Shown here: piece by piece, positions 25,031 through 34,244 of the stretch
Layout: each line of letters begins with the position of its first letter
How positions within the stretch are numbered: the stretch's first letter is position 1
Assembly (NCBI GenBank): GCA_910589385.1
Contig: CAJUTU010000002.1
Span: 1-64,000 of the forward strand
DNA length: 64,000 nucleotides
DNA from: an uncultured Lachnospiraceae bacterium
GTDB taxonomy: Bacteria; Bacillota; Clostridia; Lachnospirales; Lachnospiraceae
Reading direction: 5' to 3'
Made by a program: the position numbers and the translations under genes
Notes under the pieces: generated by a model
The model's input: only the letters and a program-made list of their open reading frames with translations
What the model was told of the DNA's origin: nothing
The model's database searches: none

Positions 25031-27073
25031 ATGAAAAAGAAAGATGTGCGTTTAAAAGGCCAGTTGAAGATGTATATGCAGTGGCCGGTCATTATGACGG
25101 TACTTCTACTTGCTATGAATATCTGGATATACAAGATTGACCGCAAGGCAGGCGGGGTAATGTCTGTATTCGTGATTATTTACGTGGTGATCGTGGGCAT
25201 TCTGTATTTTTACAATCAGTCCTTGATTCTCTCAGATATGATACAGTTTTCCATGCAGTACAAGGGAATCCAGAATACGCTGCTGAAAGAACTGTCGATC
25301 CCATACGCGATTTTAATGGAGGACGGCAGGATCCTATGGAGGAATGACCGTTTTGAGGAATTATTTTGCAGTAAGCGGCGTGACAGATATCTGAATAAAC
25401 TGATGCCCGATATTAATAAAAATGTATTTCCGAAGGATGATATGGAGCATGTAGAGCTGGAAGTGGAGTACGGCGGGCGGGATTATCAGGTGCTGCTTGG
25501 CAAGGTTTCCATGGAAGGGTTCAGCGAGACTGAAGAAGTACTGCAGATCCCACGGGAAAAGGAATATTTTATTGCGGTTTATATGATCGATGTGACAGAA
25601 CTGAATGCTGTCATCAGAGAAAATGAAAACCAGAGCATGATTGCCGGATTGATTTATATTGATAATTATGATGAGATTATGGAAAGTGTAGAGGAAGTGC
25701 GGCAGTCTCTTCTGGTGGCGCTGATCGACCGGAAGATTACAAAATATGTGAACGATGCGGACGGGCTCGTGAAAAAGTTAGAGAAGGACAGATACTTTAT
25801 CGTCATCAAGAAGGAGGCCTATCGGAAATTTGAGGCAGACAGGTTCTCTATTCTTGAAGAGGTCAAGCAGGTCAGCATTGGGAATGCACGGACAGCCACG
25901 CTGAGTATCGGCCTGGGGCTGAATTCGGGAACTTATATGCAGAGTTACAGTTATGCCCGTGTGGCAATTGACCTTGCTCTGGCAAGAGGCGGCGATCAGG
26001 CAGTGGTGAAGGACAGCCATGGTATTACATACTTTGGCGGGAAGAAGGAACAGACTTCCAAAAATACACGTGTGAAAGCCCGTGTAAAAGCGGAGGCGCT
26101 GCGTGAATTTATTATTGTGAAGGATCAGATCTTCGTGATGGGGCACAAGCTTGCGGATGCGGACAGCCTTGGCGCTTGTATGGGGATTTATCGTGCCGCG
26201 AAGGAACTTGGCAAGAAAGCCCATATTATTCTGGATGAAGTCTCGAATTCGATCCGGCCTCTATATGATGAGATCATAGACAGTTCCGCCTATGAAAGTG
26301 ATATATTTCTTACGCCGGAGCGGGCATTGGAACGCATGAATGAAAATACCATGGTCGTTGTTGTGGATACAAATAAGCCACAGATGACAGAGTGCCCTGA
26401 GCTGTTAAGATGCAGGACGATCGCCGTGTTAGACCACCACAGGCAGGGCAGTACAGTGATTGACAATGCGGTACTTTCTTATGTGGAGCCATATTCTTCT
26501 TCTACCTGTGAGATGGTTGCAGAAGTACTACAGTATATTGAGGACGATCTTCGGGTTCCGTCAGTCGAGGCTGACTGCCTGTATGCAGGGATTATGATAG
26601 ACACACGTAACTTCATGAACCGGACGGGTGTGAGGACATTTGAAGCGGCTGCGTATCTGCGGAGGTGCGGAGCAGATATTACCCGTGTCAGGAAGATGTT
26701 CCGTGATGATATGGAATCATACCGTGCAAAGGCGGAAACCGTGCGGATGGCGGAAGTGTACCGTGAGGAATACGCCATTGCCGAGTGCCCTGGAGGGATT
26801 GAAAGCCCAACCGTACTAGGGGCCCAGGCAGCCAATGAGCTGCTGGATATCAGCGGCATTAAAGCTTCCTTTGTGCTGACGATTTACAATGGGAGGATTT
26901 TCTTAAGCGCACGCTCTATTGACGAGGTGAACGTGCAGATCATTGCGGAAAAGCTGGGCGGAGGCGGACATATCAACGCGGCAGGCGCACAGTTTGACCA
27001 TACAGACATCCCGGCGGCAATTGAGCAGTTGAAAGACACCATCGATCAGATGATCGAGATGGGGGATATCTGA
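25031..27073 (+). CDS. gdpP: GdpP-type cyclic-di-AMP phosphodiesterase (DHH family)
   Basis: The 680-residue membrane protein starts at ATG 25031. Two membrane helices (VIMTVLLLAMNIWIY and a second near residue 45) precede a PAS domain, a degenerate GGDEF domain and a C-terminal DHH/DHHA1 pair. The DHH active site shows ADADSLGA, VVDTNKP and LDHHRQG, and the DHHA1 part GGGGHINAAGAQ. GdpP/YybT hydrolyses c-di-AMP to pApA and so sets potassium and wall homeostasis. The GGDEF motif is replaced by RGGDQA, as in the family. The order gdpP-rplI-dnaB is conserved in Firmicutes. Confidence 0.95.
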   Translation: MKKKDVRLKGQLKMYMQWPVIMTVLLLAMNIWIYKIDRKAGGVMSVFVIIYVVIVGILYFYNQSLILSDMIQFSMQYKGIQNTLLKELSIPYAILMEDGRILWRNDRFEELFCSKRRDRYLNKLMPDINKNVFPKDDMEHVELEVEYGGRDYQVLLGKVSMEGFSETEEVLQIPREKEYFIAVYMIDVTELNAVIRENENQSMIAGLIYIDNYDEIMESVEEVRQSLLVALIDRKITKYVNDADGLVKKLEKDRYFIVIKKEAYRKFEADRFSILEEVKQVSIGNARTATLSIGLGLNSGTYMQSYSYARVAIDLALARGGDQAVVKDSHGITYFGGKKEQTSKNTRVKARVKAEALREFIIVKDQIFVMGHKLADADSLGACMGIYRAAKELGKKAHIILDEVSNSIRPLYDEIIDSSAYESDIFLTPERALERMNENTMVVVVDTNKPQMTECPELLRCRTIAVLDHHRQGSTVIDNAVLSYVEPYSSSTCEMVAEVLQYIEDDLRVPSVEADCLYAGIMIDTRNFMNRTGVRTFEAAAYLRRCGADITRVRKMFRDDMESYRAKAETVRMAEVYREEYAIAECPGGIESPTVLGAQAANELLDISGIKASFVLTIYNGRIFLSARSIDEVNVQIIAEKLGGGGHINAAGAQFDHTDIPAAIEQLKDTIDQMIEMGDI

Positions 27074-27125
27074 CGGGAATTATAAGGAAAAGTGAAGAAT
27101 TTATAAGAACAGGAGTGGACAGATT

Positions 27126-27575
27126 ATGAAAGTCATTTTATTAGAAGATGTAAAATCCCTTGGCAAAAAGGGGGAAATCGTGAATGTAAACGACGGATAT
27201 GCGAGGAACTTTATCCTGCCGAAGAAGCTGGGGTTAGAGGCAAACGGCAAGAACCTCAATGACTTAAAGCTGAAGAAGGAGAATGAGAAGAAGGTAGCAA
27301 AGGAAAATCTGGAGGCGGCAAAGGCGCTTGCAGAACAGATCAAGGCAGGGCAGGTGGAACTGCGGATCAAGGTAGGAGAAGGCGGAAAAGCATTCGGCTC
27401 TGTATCCAGCAAGGAGATCGCGGCTGCGGTGAAGGAGCAGATGGGACTGGATATAGACAAAAAGAAGATTCAGTTAAAAGAAGTATTAAAATCTCTTGGA
27501 ACGCACAATGTACCGATCAAGCTGCATCCGGAAGTGACAGTAGAACTGAAAGTGCTGATCAGTGAAGAGGCGTAA
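27126..27575 (+). CDS. rplI: 50S ribosomal protein L9
   Basis: A 149-residue L9 with the N-terminal rRNA-binding domain (MKVILLEDVKSLGKKG, VNDGYARNFILPK), a long Lys/Glu-rich connecting helix and the C-terminal domain with GSVSSKEIA. It is of normal length and lies between gdpP and dnaB. Confidence 0.97.
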   Translation: MKVILLEDVKSLGKKGEIVNVNDGYARNFILPKKLGLEANGKNLNDLKLKKENEKKVAKENLEAAKALAEQIKAGQVELRIKVGEGGKAFGSVSSKEIAAAVKEQMGLDIDKKKIQLKEVLKSLGTHNVPIKLHPEVTVELKVLISEEA

Positions 27576-27587
27576 GAGGGTTGCTTT

Positions 27588-28931
27588 ATGGAAGAAGCAG
27601 TAATTAAACGAATCCTGCCTCACAGCATTGAGGCGGAGGCTGCCGTGATAGGCGCCATGCTGCTAAATAAGGACGCGATCATGGAGACATCCGAAATTTT
27701 GGCGGGAGATGATTTCTACCAGGCTGCGTATGGCATCCTTTTTGACTCTATGGTGGAGTTATTCCATATGGGCAGGCCGGTGGATCTGATCACTCTGCAG
27801 GAACACCTAAAAGAAAAAAATGTCCCGCCGGAGGTCAGCAGCATGGAGTATGCCAGAGATTTGCTGACATCGGTCCAGACCTGGGCCAATGTAAAATATT
27901 ATGCCCAGATCGTGAAAGAAAAGGCGACGCTGCGCAAGCTGATCAAGATGAATGAAGAGATCGCGAATACTTGCTATATGGAGAACCGTCCTCTGGAAGA
28001 GATTTTAGAGATGACGGAGAAGCAGGTATTTGAGGTGGTGGAGCGTGGGAATTTCCAGGAATATGTGCCGATCAAGCAAGTGGTATTGAATGCATTGGAC
28101 GTGATTGAGAAGGCGTCCAAGACAAGAGGGAATGTGACAGGGATTCCGACTGGTTTTATTGATCTGGATTATAAACTGTCGGGCCTGCAGAATTCCGATC
28201 TGATATTGATCGCAGCCAGGCCGTCTATGGGAAAGACGGCATTTGTGCTGAATATCGCGCAGCATGTGGCTTTCCGCCAGAACCGCGCGGTGGCAGTGTT
28301 CAGTTTGGAAATGTCTAAGGAGCAGCTCGTCAATCGACTGTTTTCGCTGGAATCCCATGTGGATGCACAGCTTTTGCGCACCGGAAATTTAAAAGATACG
28401 GATTGGGAAAAGCTGATAGAGGGTGCTGGAATCATTGGAAAATCGAAACTTATTATTGATGATACGTCTGGTATTTCGATTGCTGAAATGCGTTCCAAAT
28501 GTAGAAAATATAAGCTGGAGCAGGGGCTGGATCTGATCATCATTGATTATCTGCAGTTGATGAGCGGCAGCAGCCGCAGAAGCAATGAAAGCCGCCAGCA
28601 GGAGATTTCTGAGATTTCACGTTCTTTAAAAGGTCTGGCAAGAGAGCTGAACGTGCCGGTTGTTGCACTGTCCCAGCTGAGCCGTGCCGTGGAATCGCGG
28701 ACGGACAAGCGGCCCATGCTTTCAGATTTGCGTGAGTCTGGTGCTATAGAACAGGATGCCGATGTGTGCATGTTCATATATAGAGATGATTATTACAACC
28801 CGGATACAGATGATAAGAATATTGCGGAGATCATCATTGCCAAGCAGAGGAACGGCCCGATCGGGACTGTGCGCCTGGCATGGATGCCGCAGTACACCCG
28901 CTTTGGGAATGAACTGCGGCAGCCGGAATAA
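27588..28931 (+). CDS. dnaB: Replicative DNA helicase
   Basis: The 447-residue hexameric helicase has the N-terminal primase-interaction domain (PHSIEAEAAVIGAML), a linker helix and the RecA-like motor. Walker A is ARPSMGKTA near residue 209, Walker B IIIDYLQLM, and later DLRESGAIEQDAD and RNGPIG motifs are intact. No intein or truncation is seen. It lies 12 bases after rplI and is the last gene of this conserved block. Confidence 0.97.
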   Translation: MEEAVIKRILPHSIEAEAAVIGAMLLNKDAIMETSEILAGDDFYQAAYGILFDSMVELFHMGRPVDLITLQEHLKEKNVPPEVSSMEYARDLLTSVQTWANVKYYAQIVKEKATLRKLIKMNEEIANTCYMENRPLEEILEMTEKQVFEVVERGNFQEYVPIKQVVLNALDVIEKASKTRGNVTGIPTGFIDLDYKLSGLQNSDLILIAARPSMGKTAFVLNIAQHVAFRQNRAVAVFSLEMSKEQLVNRLFSLESHVDAQLLRTGNLKDTDWEKLIEGAGIIGKSKLIIDDTSGISIAEMRSKCRKYKLEQGLDLIIIDYLQLMSGSSRRSNESRQQEISEISRSLKGLARELNVPVVALSQLSRAVESRTDKRPMLSDLRESGAIEQDADVCMFIYRDDYYNPDTDDKNIAEIIIAKQRNGPIGTVRLAWMPQYTRFGNELRQPE

Positions 28932-28971
28932 AGAGAGGGCCGGATCGGCATATGAACAGCCTTGAGAGACA

Positions 28972-29769
28972 TTATGTAAGCAGCTTTTTCAGCTTCCCGA
29001 TAGGGGTTTCTCTCATGGCTTCTTTCCGGTGGGCCTGCTGCTGGCGTATGAGCATGTCCAATTTCCGATAATGCTCTTCCTCACGGCGTTCATTTGCCTG
29101 GAACAGAAAATCCATTTCCCGGATGACATCAGCAGTGACTTTTCGGCTGATGTCTTTTTTTAATGTCTCGTTGTTGGCAGAGACTACGTCTGTCAGGACA
29201 TCCCCGATCAAGGAGCGTACCTGTTCTAACTGAGTCATTTGGATGACCTCTGTGTCGGGGGACGCCAGCTTTGTAGAAACGGACGCTTCCTTTGTAGTGT
29301 CCGCAGTGACAGGATTTGGCAGATCGGTTTCTGGATCTTCGCCGGAGTACGCATCGGTTTGGCTGGATTTGACGGGGATCGTACCGCCTTTGTCAGACGC
29401 CATGCCGGTTTGGCCGGATATGGCCTCCGTTTTGTCGGAACTATCCCCAGACTGGTCAGATACAGCGTCGGTTTTAACGCGGGCTTTCGCGGCGGACTGC
29501 GCCTCTTTTTCTGATCTTGCGGCATTTAGTCTTTTGCGCGTCGCAGTTAATTCAGGAATCATGGGCTTTAAGTCCCGCAGGAGCATTCCTTCATTCTTTA
29601 GTTTCTGGATACAGAGGAAAAGCTGTATGTCATCTTCAGTATAGTATCGGTGCCCCATGTCGGTGCGGCCGATCTCCAATCCTAACTCTTCTTCCCAGTA
29701 GCGCAGGACATGAGATTCGACCTGGACCTTTTTGGCGGCCTCGGAAATCATGTATCTGACTTCGCCCAT
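28972..29769 (-). CDS. MerR-type regulator with long disordered middle
   Basis: A 265-residue protein starting at 29769, where AAGGAGGT lies upstream. Residues 1-75 are a MerR winged-helix domain (ISEAAKKVQVESHVLRYWEEELGL, key part VLRYWEEE, and GHRYYTEDDI). A Ser/Thr/Asp/Lys-rich stretch of about 100 residues follows, with repeated SD-K/Q-x-G units. The last 70 residues are helical and coiled-coil-like. There is no Cys cluster or effector domain, so metal or drug sensing is unlikely. It converges on dnaB. A DNA-organising or developmental role is possible but unproven. Confidence 0.75.
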   Translation of the reverse strand: MGEVRYMISEAAKKVQVESHVLRYWEEELGLEIGRTDMGHRYYTEDDIQLFLCIQKLKNEGMLLRDLKPMIPELTATRKRLNAARSEKEAQSAAKARVKTDAVSDQSGDSSDKTEAISGQTGMASDKGGTIPVKSSQTDAYSGEDPETDLPNPVTADTTKEASVSTKLASPDTEVIQMTQLEQVRSLIGDVLTDVVSANNETLKKDISRKVTADVIREMDFLFQANERREEEHYRKLDMLIRQQQAHRKEAMRETPIGKLKKLLT

Positions 29770-29967
29770 ATATTGTGATACCTCCTTAGGATGTTGATAG
29801 ACTCTGTTTGGACATATATCAGCGATTGGCAAGTTATGATTCATATAGCTGCTGCTTTCGCATATATTATAGCATATAGAAGGGGGATGGATGGAAAAAA
29901 GCGTTCGTCAAATAAAGACAATTTTTGATGCAGAGAACAGAAAGACAGAAGGGGATTTTAATATATA

Positions 29968-30012
29968 AAATGGGCATTTACAGATAGTATGTATATCTGG
30001 AAATGCCCATTT
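29968..30012 (-). terminator. Terminator of the ferredoxin gene
   Basis: On the minus strand, arms AAATGGGCATTT and AAATGCCCATTTT with a further inner pairing are followed by a T-rich tract, about 40 bases past the ferredoxin stop. Confidence 0.65.
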
Positions 30013-30049
30013 ATAGCTGACAGAAGATCTGCCAGCATATCTGACGGAA

Positions 30050-30220
30050 TTATGCTTCAGCGATAGCACCTGTAGGACAGGCTCCTTCACATGCTCCGCA
30101 GTCAATACATGCATCAGCATCAATGACGTATTTTCCATCTCCTTCGGAAATAGCGCCTACCGGGCATTCAGCCTCACAGGTACCGCAGCTAACACATTCA
30201 TCACTAATAACGCGTGCCAT
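30050..30220 (-). CDS. 2[4Fe-4S] ferredoxin
   Basis: A 56-residue clostridial-type ferredoxin. Two classical motifs are complete: C-x2-C-x2-C-x3-CP at residues 9-20 and again at 38-49. The pseudo-symmetric halves both end in GAI. It carries low-potential electrons for enzymes such as pyruvate:ferredoxin oxidoreductase and hydrogenase. An AAAGGAGG ribosome site and a private promoter and terminator show a monocistronic, probably highly expressed gene. Confidence 0.95.
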   Translation of the reverse strand: MARVISDECVSCGTCEAECPVGAISEGDGKYVIDADACIDCGACEGACPTGAIAEA

Positions 30221-30268
30221 AGTATGTATCCTCCTTTTTATTATTGCAATAGGACTATTGCTTTCTTT

Positions 30269-30297
30269 ATTCTAATACAAAAGGCTTAAATATACAA
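30269..30297 (-). promoter_or_regulatory. Promoter of the ferredoxin gene
   Basis: On the minus strand, TTGTAT (30297-30292), a 17-base spacer and TAGAAT (30274-30269). Confidence 0.6.
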
Positions 30298-30407
30298 GGA
30301 AATTTATTTAAAAATCGTATTCATAAAAAATTTAAGAAAATATTCCTTTTTTTTTCATGAAAAGTGTGTATAGTATTGTAGTGTGAGTTTTTTCATAAGT
30401 AGAGGAG

Positions 30408-31913
30408 ATGAGTTTGATTATGAATCGGAGAAGAATAGCCGCTGCTGCAATGGTACTTGTAATGGTATTGTCTGCCGGGGCTTGTGCGCAGGAGAAGAAA
30501 GCGACATTCACAGGGGATACGACAGTAGAACCGGAGTATCAGGCTAATTTGAATGCAATATCACCGTCTGCCTATGGCGATGTCCGGGGGCTGGCTCTTG
30601 AGCCGGGAACGTATATTTCCATTATTGGAAAGATGGAAGGAACTTCTTATTGGAAAGCCGTAAGAGACGGGGTGATGCAGGCGGCGGAAGATTTGAATGC
30701 ACAGCTGGGATATTCTGGGAATGATAAGATCAAGGTGACGTATAATGGACCTGCAAAAGCGGAGGATATTGACGAGCAGGTGAATATTTTGGATGAGGAA
30801 TTGTCGCGTTATCCGGATGTGATCGGGATAGCCAGTATTGACGAGGCGGCTTGTACGGTACAGTTTGACCTTGCCGCGGAAAATGGCATTCCCATCATTG
30901 CATTGGATTCGGGAAATCAGTATCAGGGAATCCAGTGTACAGTGAAAACGGACAACCGGGAGGCGGCACGTACGGGGGCATATAAGCTGGCTGATGAGAT
31001 TGACAAGAAAGGGGACGTGATCGTGCTGGCTCATGATTCGAAGTCCGAGACTGCCAGGGAACGTGTACAGAGTTTCCAGGAGGAAATGGAGCAGAACCAC
31101 CCGGATATCCATGTGGTGGAAGTGATTTATTGTGATATGCTGGATGATATCAAGAAAGAGATGGCCGCAAAGCAGAACGAAAAGCTGAAAGAAGGAGAAA
31201 GGCCGATTGAGAAGGAAAGTTTTTCTGATATGGATGCCGTACAGTATATGATGGAAAAGTATCCGAACCTCAGAGGGATATTTGGGACTAATTCCTCTGC
31301 CACCTTGCTTGCACTGGAGTCGATCCGGCGGGCGGGGCAGGTGAGAACGGAGGAAGATGAGATGCCGGAAAAAAACAGCGGCAGGTCTGATGCGTCAGGG
31401 GACGGAAAGAACGAAAGTGGAAATGCGTCTGGCACATCAGAGGAAGAAAAGAACGGGGAAGCCGCATCTGACACATCAGAAGAAGAAAAGAGCGGGGAAG
31501 CCGCATCTGACACATCAGAGGAAGAAAAGAGCGGGGAAGCCGCATCTGCTGCATCAGGGGAAGAAAAGAGTGAGGATGTATCTGCTGTACCAGAGAATGG
31601 GAAAGACGGCAGTGCTCCGGCATCAGAGGATCAGAATGAGGAGAGCGGAAATCAGGATGGCAGCAGCCGGGATACTGCTCAGATCATGCTCGTTGGATTT
31701 GATACAGGGAAAGAGCAGCTTCTGGCTTTGGAATCAGGGGAAATCGCAGGCTTGATAGTGCAGAATCCGTTTGGCATGGGATATGCTTCCGTTGTAGCGG
31801 CGGCCAGGACTGTCCTGGAGGCGGGAAATGAGGCTGAGGTCAGTACAAGCTATCTCTGGCTGACAAAGGATAATATGAATGAGGAATCCATCCAGAAGAT
31901 GCTTTATGAGTAA
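30408..31913 (+). CDS. Orphan sugar-binding lipoprotein with acidic repeat insertion
   Basis: A roughly 500-residue type 1 periplasmic-binding-fold protein of the ribose/galactose group. The ATG at 30408 abuts its GAGGAG, so TTG 30414 or ATG 30420 is the more likely start. The signal ends in LSAGAC, a lipobox. The fold is recognisable from SIIGKMEGTSYWKAVRDGV to VIGIASID, IIALDSGN and, after the insertion, IMLVGFDTGKEQLLALESGEIAGLIVQNP. Between about residues 315 and 425 lies a Ser/Glu/Lys/Gly-rich stretch with three 13-residue repeats (SEEEKSGEAASDT). No permease or ATPase gene is adjacent, so it may be a sensor accessory or use a distant transporter. Confidence 0.8.
   Translation: MSLIMNRRRIAAAAMVLVMVLSAGACAQEKKATFTGDTTVEPEYQANLNAISPSAYGDVRGLALEPGTYISIIGKMEGTSYWKAVRDGVMQAAEDLNAQLGYSGNDKIKVTYNGPAKAEDIDEQVNILDEELSRYPDVIGIASIDEAACTVQFDLAAENGIPIIALDSGNQYQGIQCTVKTDNREAARTGAYKLADEIDKKGDVIVLAHDSKSETARERVQSFQEEMEQNHPDIHVVEVIYCDMLDDIKKEMAAKQNEKLKEGERPIEKESFSDMDAVQYMMEKYPNLRGIFGTNSSATLLALESIRRAGQVRTEEDEMPEKNSGRSDASGDGKNESGNASGTSEEEKNGEAASDTSEEEKSGEAASDTSEEEKSGEAASAASGEEKSEDVSAVPENGKDGSAPASEDQNEESGNQDGSSRDTAQIMLVGFDTGKEQLLALESGEIAGLIVQNPFGMGYASVVAAARTVLEAGNEAEVSTSYLWLTKDNMNEESIQKMLYE
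31433..31579 (+). repeat. 39-bp in-frame tandem repeat
   Basis: Three near-identical 39-base units start at 31433, 31472 and 31511, with a diverged partial fourth to 31579. The protein unit is 13 residues (SEEEKSGEAASDT-like). It lies inside the binding-protein gene. Confidence 0.9.
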
Positions 31914-31929
31914 ATGGATGCTCCTGTTT

Positions 31930-33336
31930 TTATTCCGCGCGGGCCAGTGAAAAGATAAATTCAGTTCCAACCCCTTCGGTACTGATAACATTGATGTGTT
32001 CGTCATGGGCCAGGATAGCCTCTTTTACGATGGACAGGCCCAATCCGGTTCCCTTTTTATCTTTTCCGCGGGAGGCGTCAGATTTATAAAAACGCTCCCA
32101 GATTTTGTTGATTTCTTTTTTGGAGATGCCAATGCCCGCATCTTTTACGGAAACAAAGATTTTTCCGCCTTTTTGTGTAACCTCGGCCTTGACAGAACTC
32201 TCAATTTCGCTGAATTTGACGGCATTGTCTATCAGGTTGTAAAGTACCTGCTGGATTTTCCGGCTGTCGGCCAGTACATAAGCCGGTTCCGGCAAAAAAA
32301 GCAATTCAATAGAAACCCGCTTTTCCGTGCAGGCGCCCTCGAAAGAGGCGGCGGTCTTTTTGATCATTTCCTGGATGTCGAAGCGGGTTTTATCCAGCAT
32401 CAGCTCTTTGGTGTCAAATTCATTCAAGGTCAGCAGATCTTTTGTCAGATCCGCCAGGCGCTCGGTTTCAAATAAAATAATATTTAAATATTTTTCATGC
32501 AGCTTTGGCGGAATAGTTCCGTCTGTCATGGCCTCTACATAGCCTTTGATGGAAGTCAGGGGAGAACGGAAATCGTGGGATACATTTGCCACGATTTTTT
32601 TCTGGTAATCTTCCATATCATTTAACTGAGAGGACATATAGTTTAAAGAGGCAGAAAGATAGCCCATTTCATCCTGTGTATATACCGGGATTTCGTAATC
32701 CAGATTACCGGATGCATACTGGGTAGCAGCCTCTGTGATGAGACGCAGAGGACGGTAAACAAAATATTGGAAGCCTATCAGAAAAATCAGCGACAGAATA
32801 AAGATGACTCCAAGTGTGATATAAAATGGCAGCATCATCCTGGAACAGCGTGTCTCTAAAATCGTAACAGGCTGATGGATCAATAGATATCCCTTTGTAT
32901 GAAAACCTTGGATCACCGGAGCCATGACAGTTATGACTTCCTCCTGGAAATAGCCGTGGTAGTCGCCTTCTACATGCTGGTTTCCGCCGATCTCCGCGGG
33001 ATCAAATTCCACGATGATCTCCGGCGCGGATGTATTTTCCAGATTAGAAGCGGTAATGAGTGTTCCGTCAGCCCCCACGAACCAGAGTGAAGAATCCAGA
33101 TAAATACGCATGGCATTTAACTGAAAATGGACATCCCAGGAACTTAGGTTTTCTGTAAAATAGGACGGCAGGTAATTGGAGGCGGCCAGATTCGCTTCCC
33201 GATATAAGGATTGTGATGAGTCCGCCTTCAGCTGGTTCAGAAGAAGCTGCTTTCCGAGCGTGGCGGCGGTAAAGATCATCAGAAAACCGAATATAATATA
33301 TAGGAAAACAAATTTCAAATGCAGGGTGCTTTTCAT
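31930..33336 (-). CDS. Sensor histidine kinase (HAMP, OmpR-partner type)
   Basis: A 468-residue membrane kinase starting at ATG 33336 behind GGAGG. Two membrane helices (residues about 8-28 and 175-200) flank an extracellular sensor domain of about 145 residues. HAMP follows, then the HisKA domain with NVSHDFRSPLTSI and the ATPase domain with NLIDNAVKFSE, DAGIGI and GTGLGLSIV. All catalytic boxes are present. It is encoded downstream of its response regulator (75-base gap) and converges on the orphan sugar-binding protein gene. The signal is unknown. Confidence 0.9.
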   Translation of the reverse strand: MKSTLHLKFVFLYIIFGFLMIFTAATLGKQLLLNQLKADSSQSLYREANLAASNYLPSYFTENLSSWDVHFQLNAMRIYLDSSLWFVGADGTLITASNLENTSAPEIIVEFDPAEIGGNQHVEGDYHGYFQEEVITVMAPVIQGFHTKGYLLIHQPVTILETRCSRMMLPFYITLGVIFILSLIFLIGFQYFVYRPLRLITEAATQYASGNLDYEIPVYTQDEMGYLSASLNYMSSQLNDMEDYQKKIVANVSHDFRSPLTSIKGYVEAMTDGTIPPKLHEKYLNIILFETERLADLTKDLLTLNEFDTKELMLDKTRFDIQEMIKKTAASFEGACTEKRVSIELLFLPEPAYVLADSRKIQQVLYNLIDNAVKFSEIESSVKAEVTQKGGKIFVSVKDAGIGISKKEINKIWERFYKSDASRGKDKKGTGLGLSIVKEAILAHDEHINVISTEGVGTEFIFSLARAE

Positions 33337-33410
33337 GTGTGCCTCCAATCATGTGCTGCCTGGCGGTCCCTTGCGCTAAGCGGCAAAATTTTGATTTCTG
33401 TGTGCCTGTA

Positions 33411-34121
33411 CTAGGTGGCTGACCTTGTCTCGAATTTGTATCCAATCCCCCATACAGTACTGATGGACCAGGAGGGATGGTCTTTCACCTTTTCCCTCAG
33501 ACGTTTGATATGAACGTCCACAGTCCGGGTATCTCCAATATACTCGTAGCCCCAAATCTGGTCCAGAAGCTGTTCTCTTGTGAATACCTGATTTGGAGAT
33601 GCGGCAAGGAAATAGAGCAGTTCCAGCTCTTTGGGCGGCATTTCCACCTGGCGGCCGTCACAGACAACGGAATAGTTGGTCAGGTTGATGGTCAGGCCGT
33701 GATATTCTACACACTTTGCCTTGTCAACGGAAGCGGACTCCTGTTTTTGGGTCTGGCAGCGGCGCAGGACGGCGCGGACACGGGCGACCATTTCTTTGGA
33801 ATCAAAGGGCTTCATGATATAGTCGTCGGCGCCCAGTTCCAGCCCTAGGACTTTGTCAAATACTTCGCCTTTGGCGGAAAGCATAATGATGGGGACAGAG
33901 GAACCGGCACGGATCTCCCGGCAGACTTGGTATCCGTCTATGCCGGGAAGCATCAGGTCCAGCAGTATCAGATTTGGCTGGTAGGCTTCAAATGCAGTAA
34001 GGGCATCTTCCCCATTAAATACGATTTTTGTGTCAAAGCACTCTTTATTCAGATACAGAGATATCAGTTCTGCAATGTTCTCATCGTCGTCTACAATTAA
34101 TATTTTTTGTTTTGCTACCAT
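33411..34121 (-). CDS. OmpR-family response regulator
   Basis: A 236-residue regulator. The receiver domain shows IVDDDE, phospho-acceptor Asp in ILLDLMLPG and Lys in YIMKPFD. The C-terminal winged helix shows ELELLYFLAASPNQVFTREQLL, TVDVHIKRLREK and STVWGIGYKFE. It is the first gene of the pair with the kinase. Its gene family includes PhoP, ResD and VanR types, but this one cannot be assigned to any of them. Confidence 0.9.
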   Translation of the reverse strand: MVAKQKILIVDDDENIAELISLYLNKECFDTKIVFNGEDALTAFEAYQPNLILLDLMLPGIDGYQVCREIRAGSSVPIIMLSAKGEVFDKVLGLELGADDYIMKPFDSKEMVARVRAVLRRCQTQKQESASVDKAKCVEYHGLTINLTNYSVVCDGRQVEMPPKELELLYFLAASPNQVFTREQLLDQIWGYEYIGDTRTVDVHIKRLREKVKDHPSWSISTVWGIGYKFETRSAT

Positions 34122-34244
34122 GATATATGATCTCCTTTATATTCTGAGCAGTTGCTTTCTCAGATAGAAATATCTGAAAACCAGTTCCTTATACCCGCAG
34201 AAAATGAATTTGAATAGGCTGCGTTGGTTTTTTCATTCGGTTTT

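Noticed and set aside
31433..31579. CRISPR array
   Set aside because: The repeats are contiguous, in frame and encode protein; there are no spacers or cas genes.
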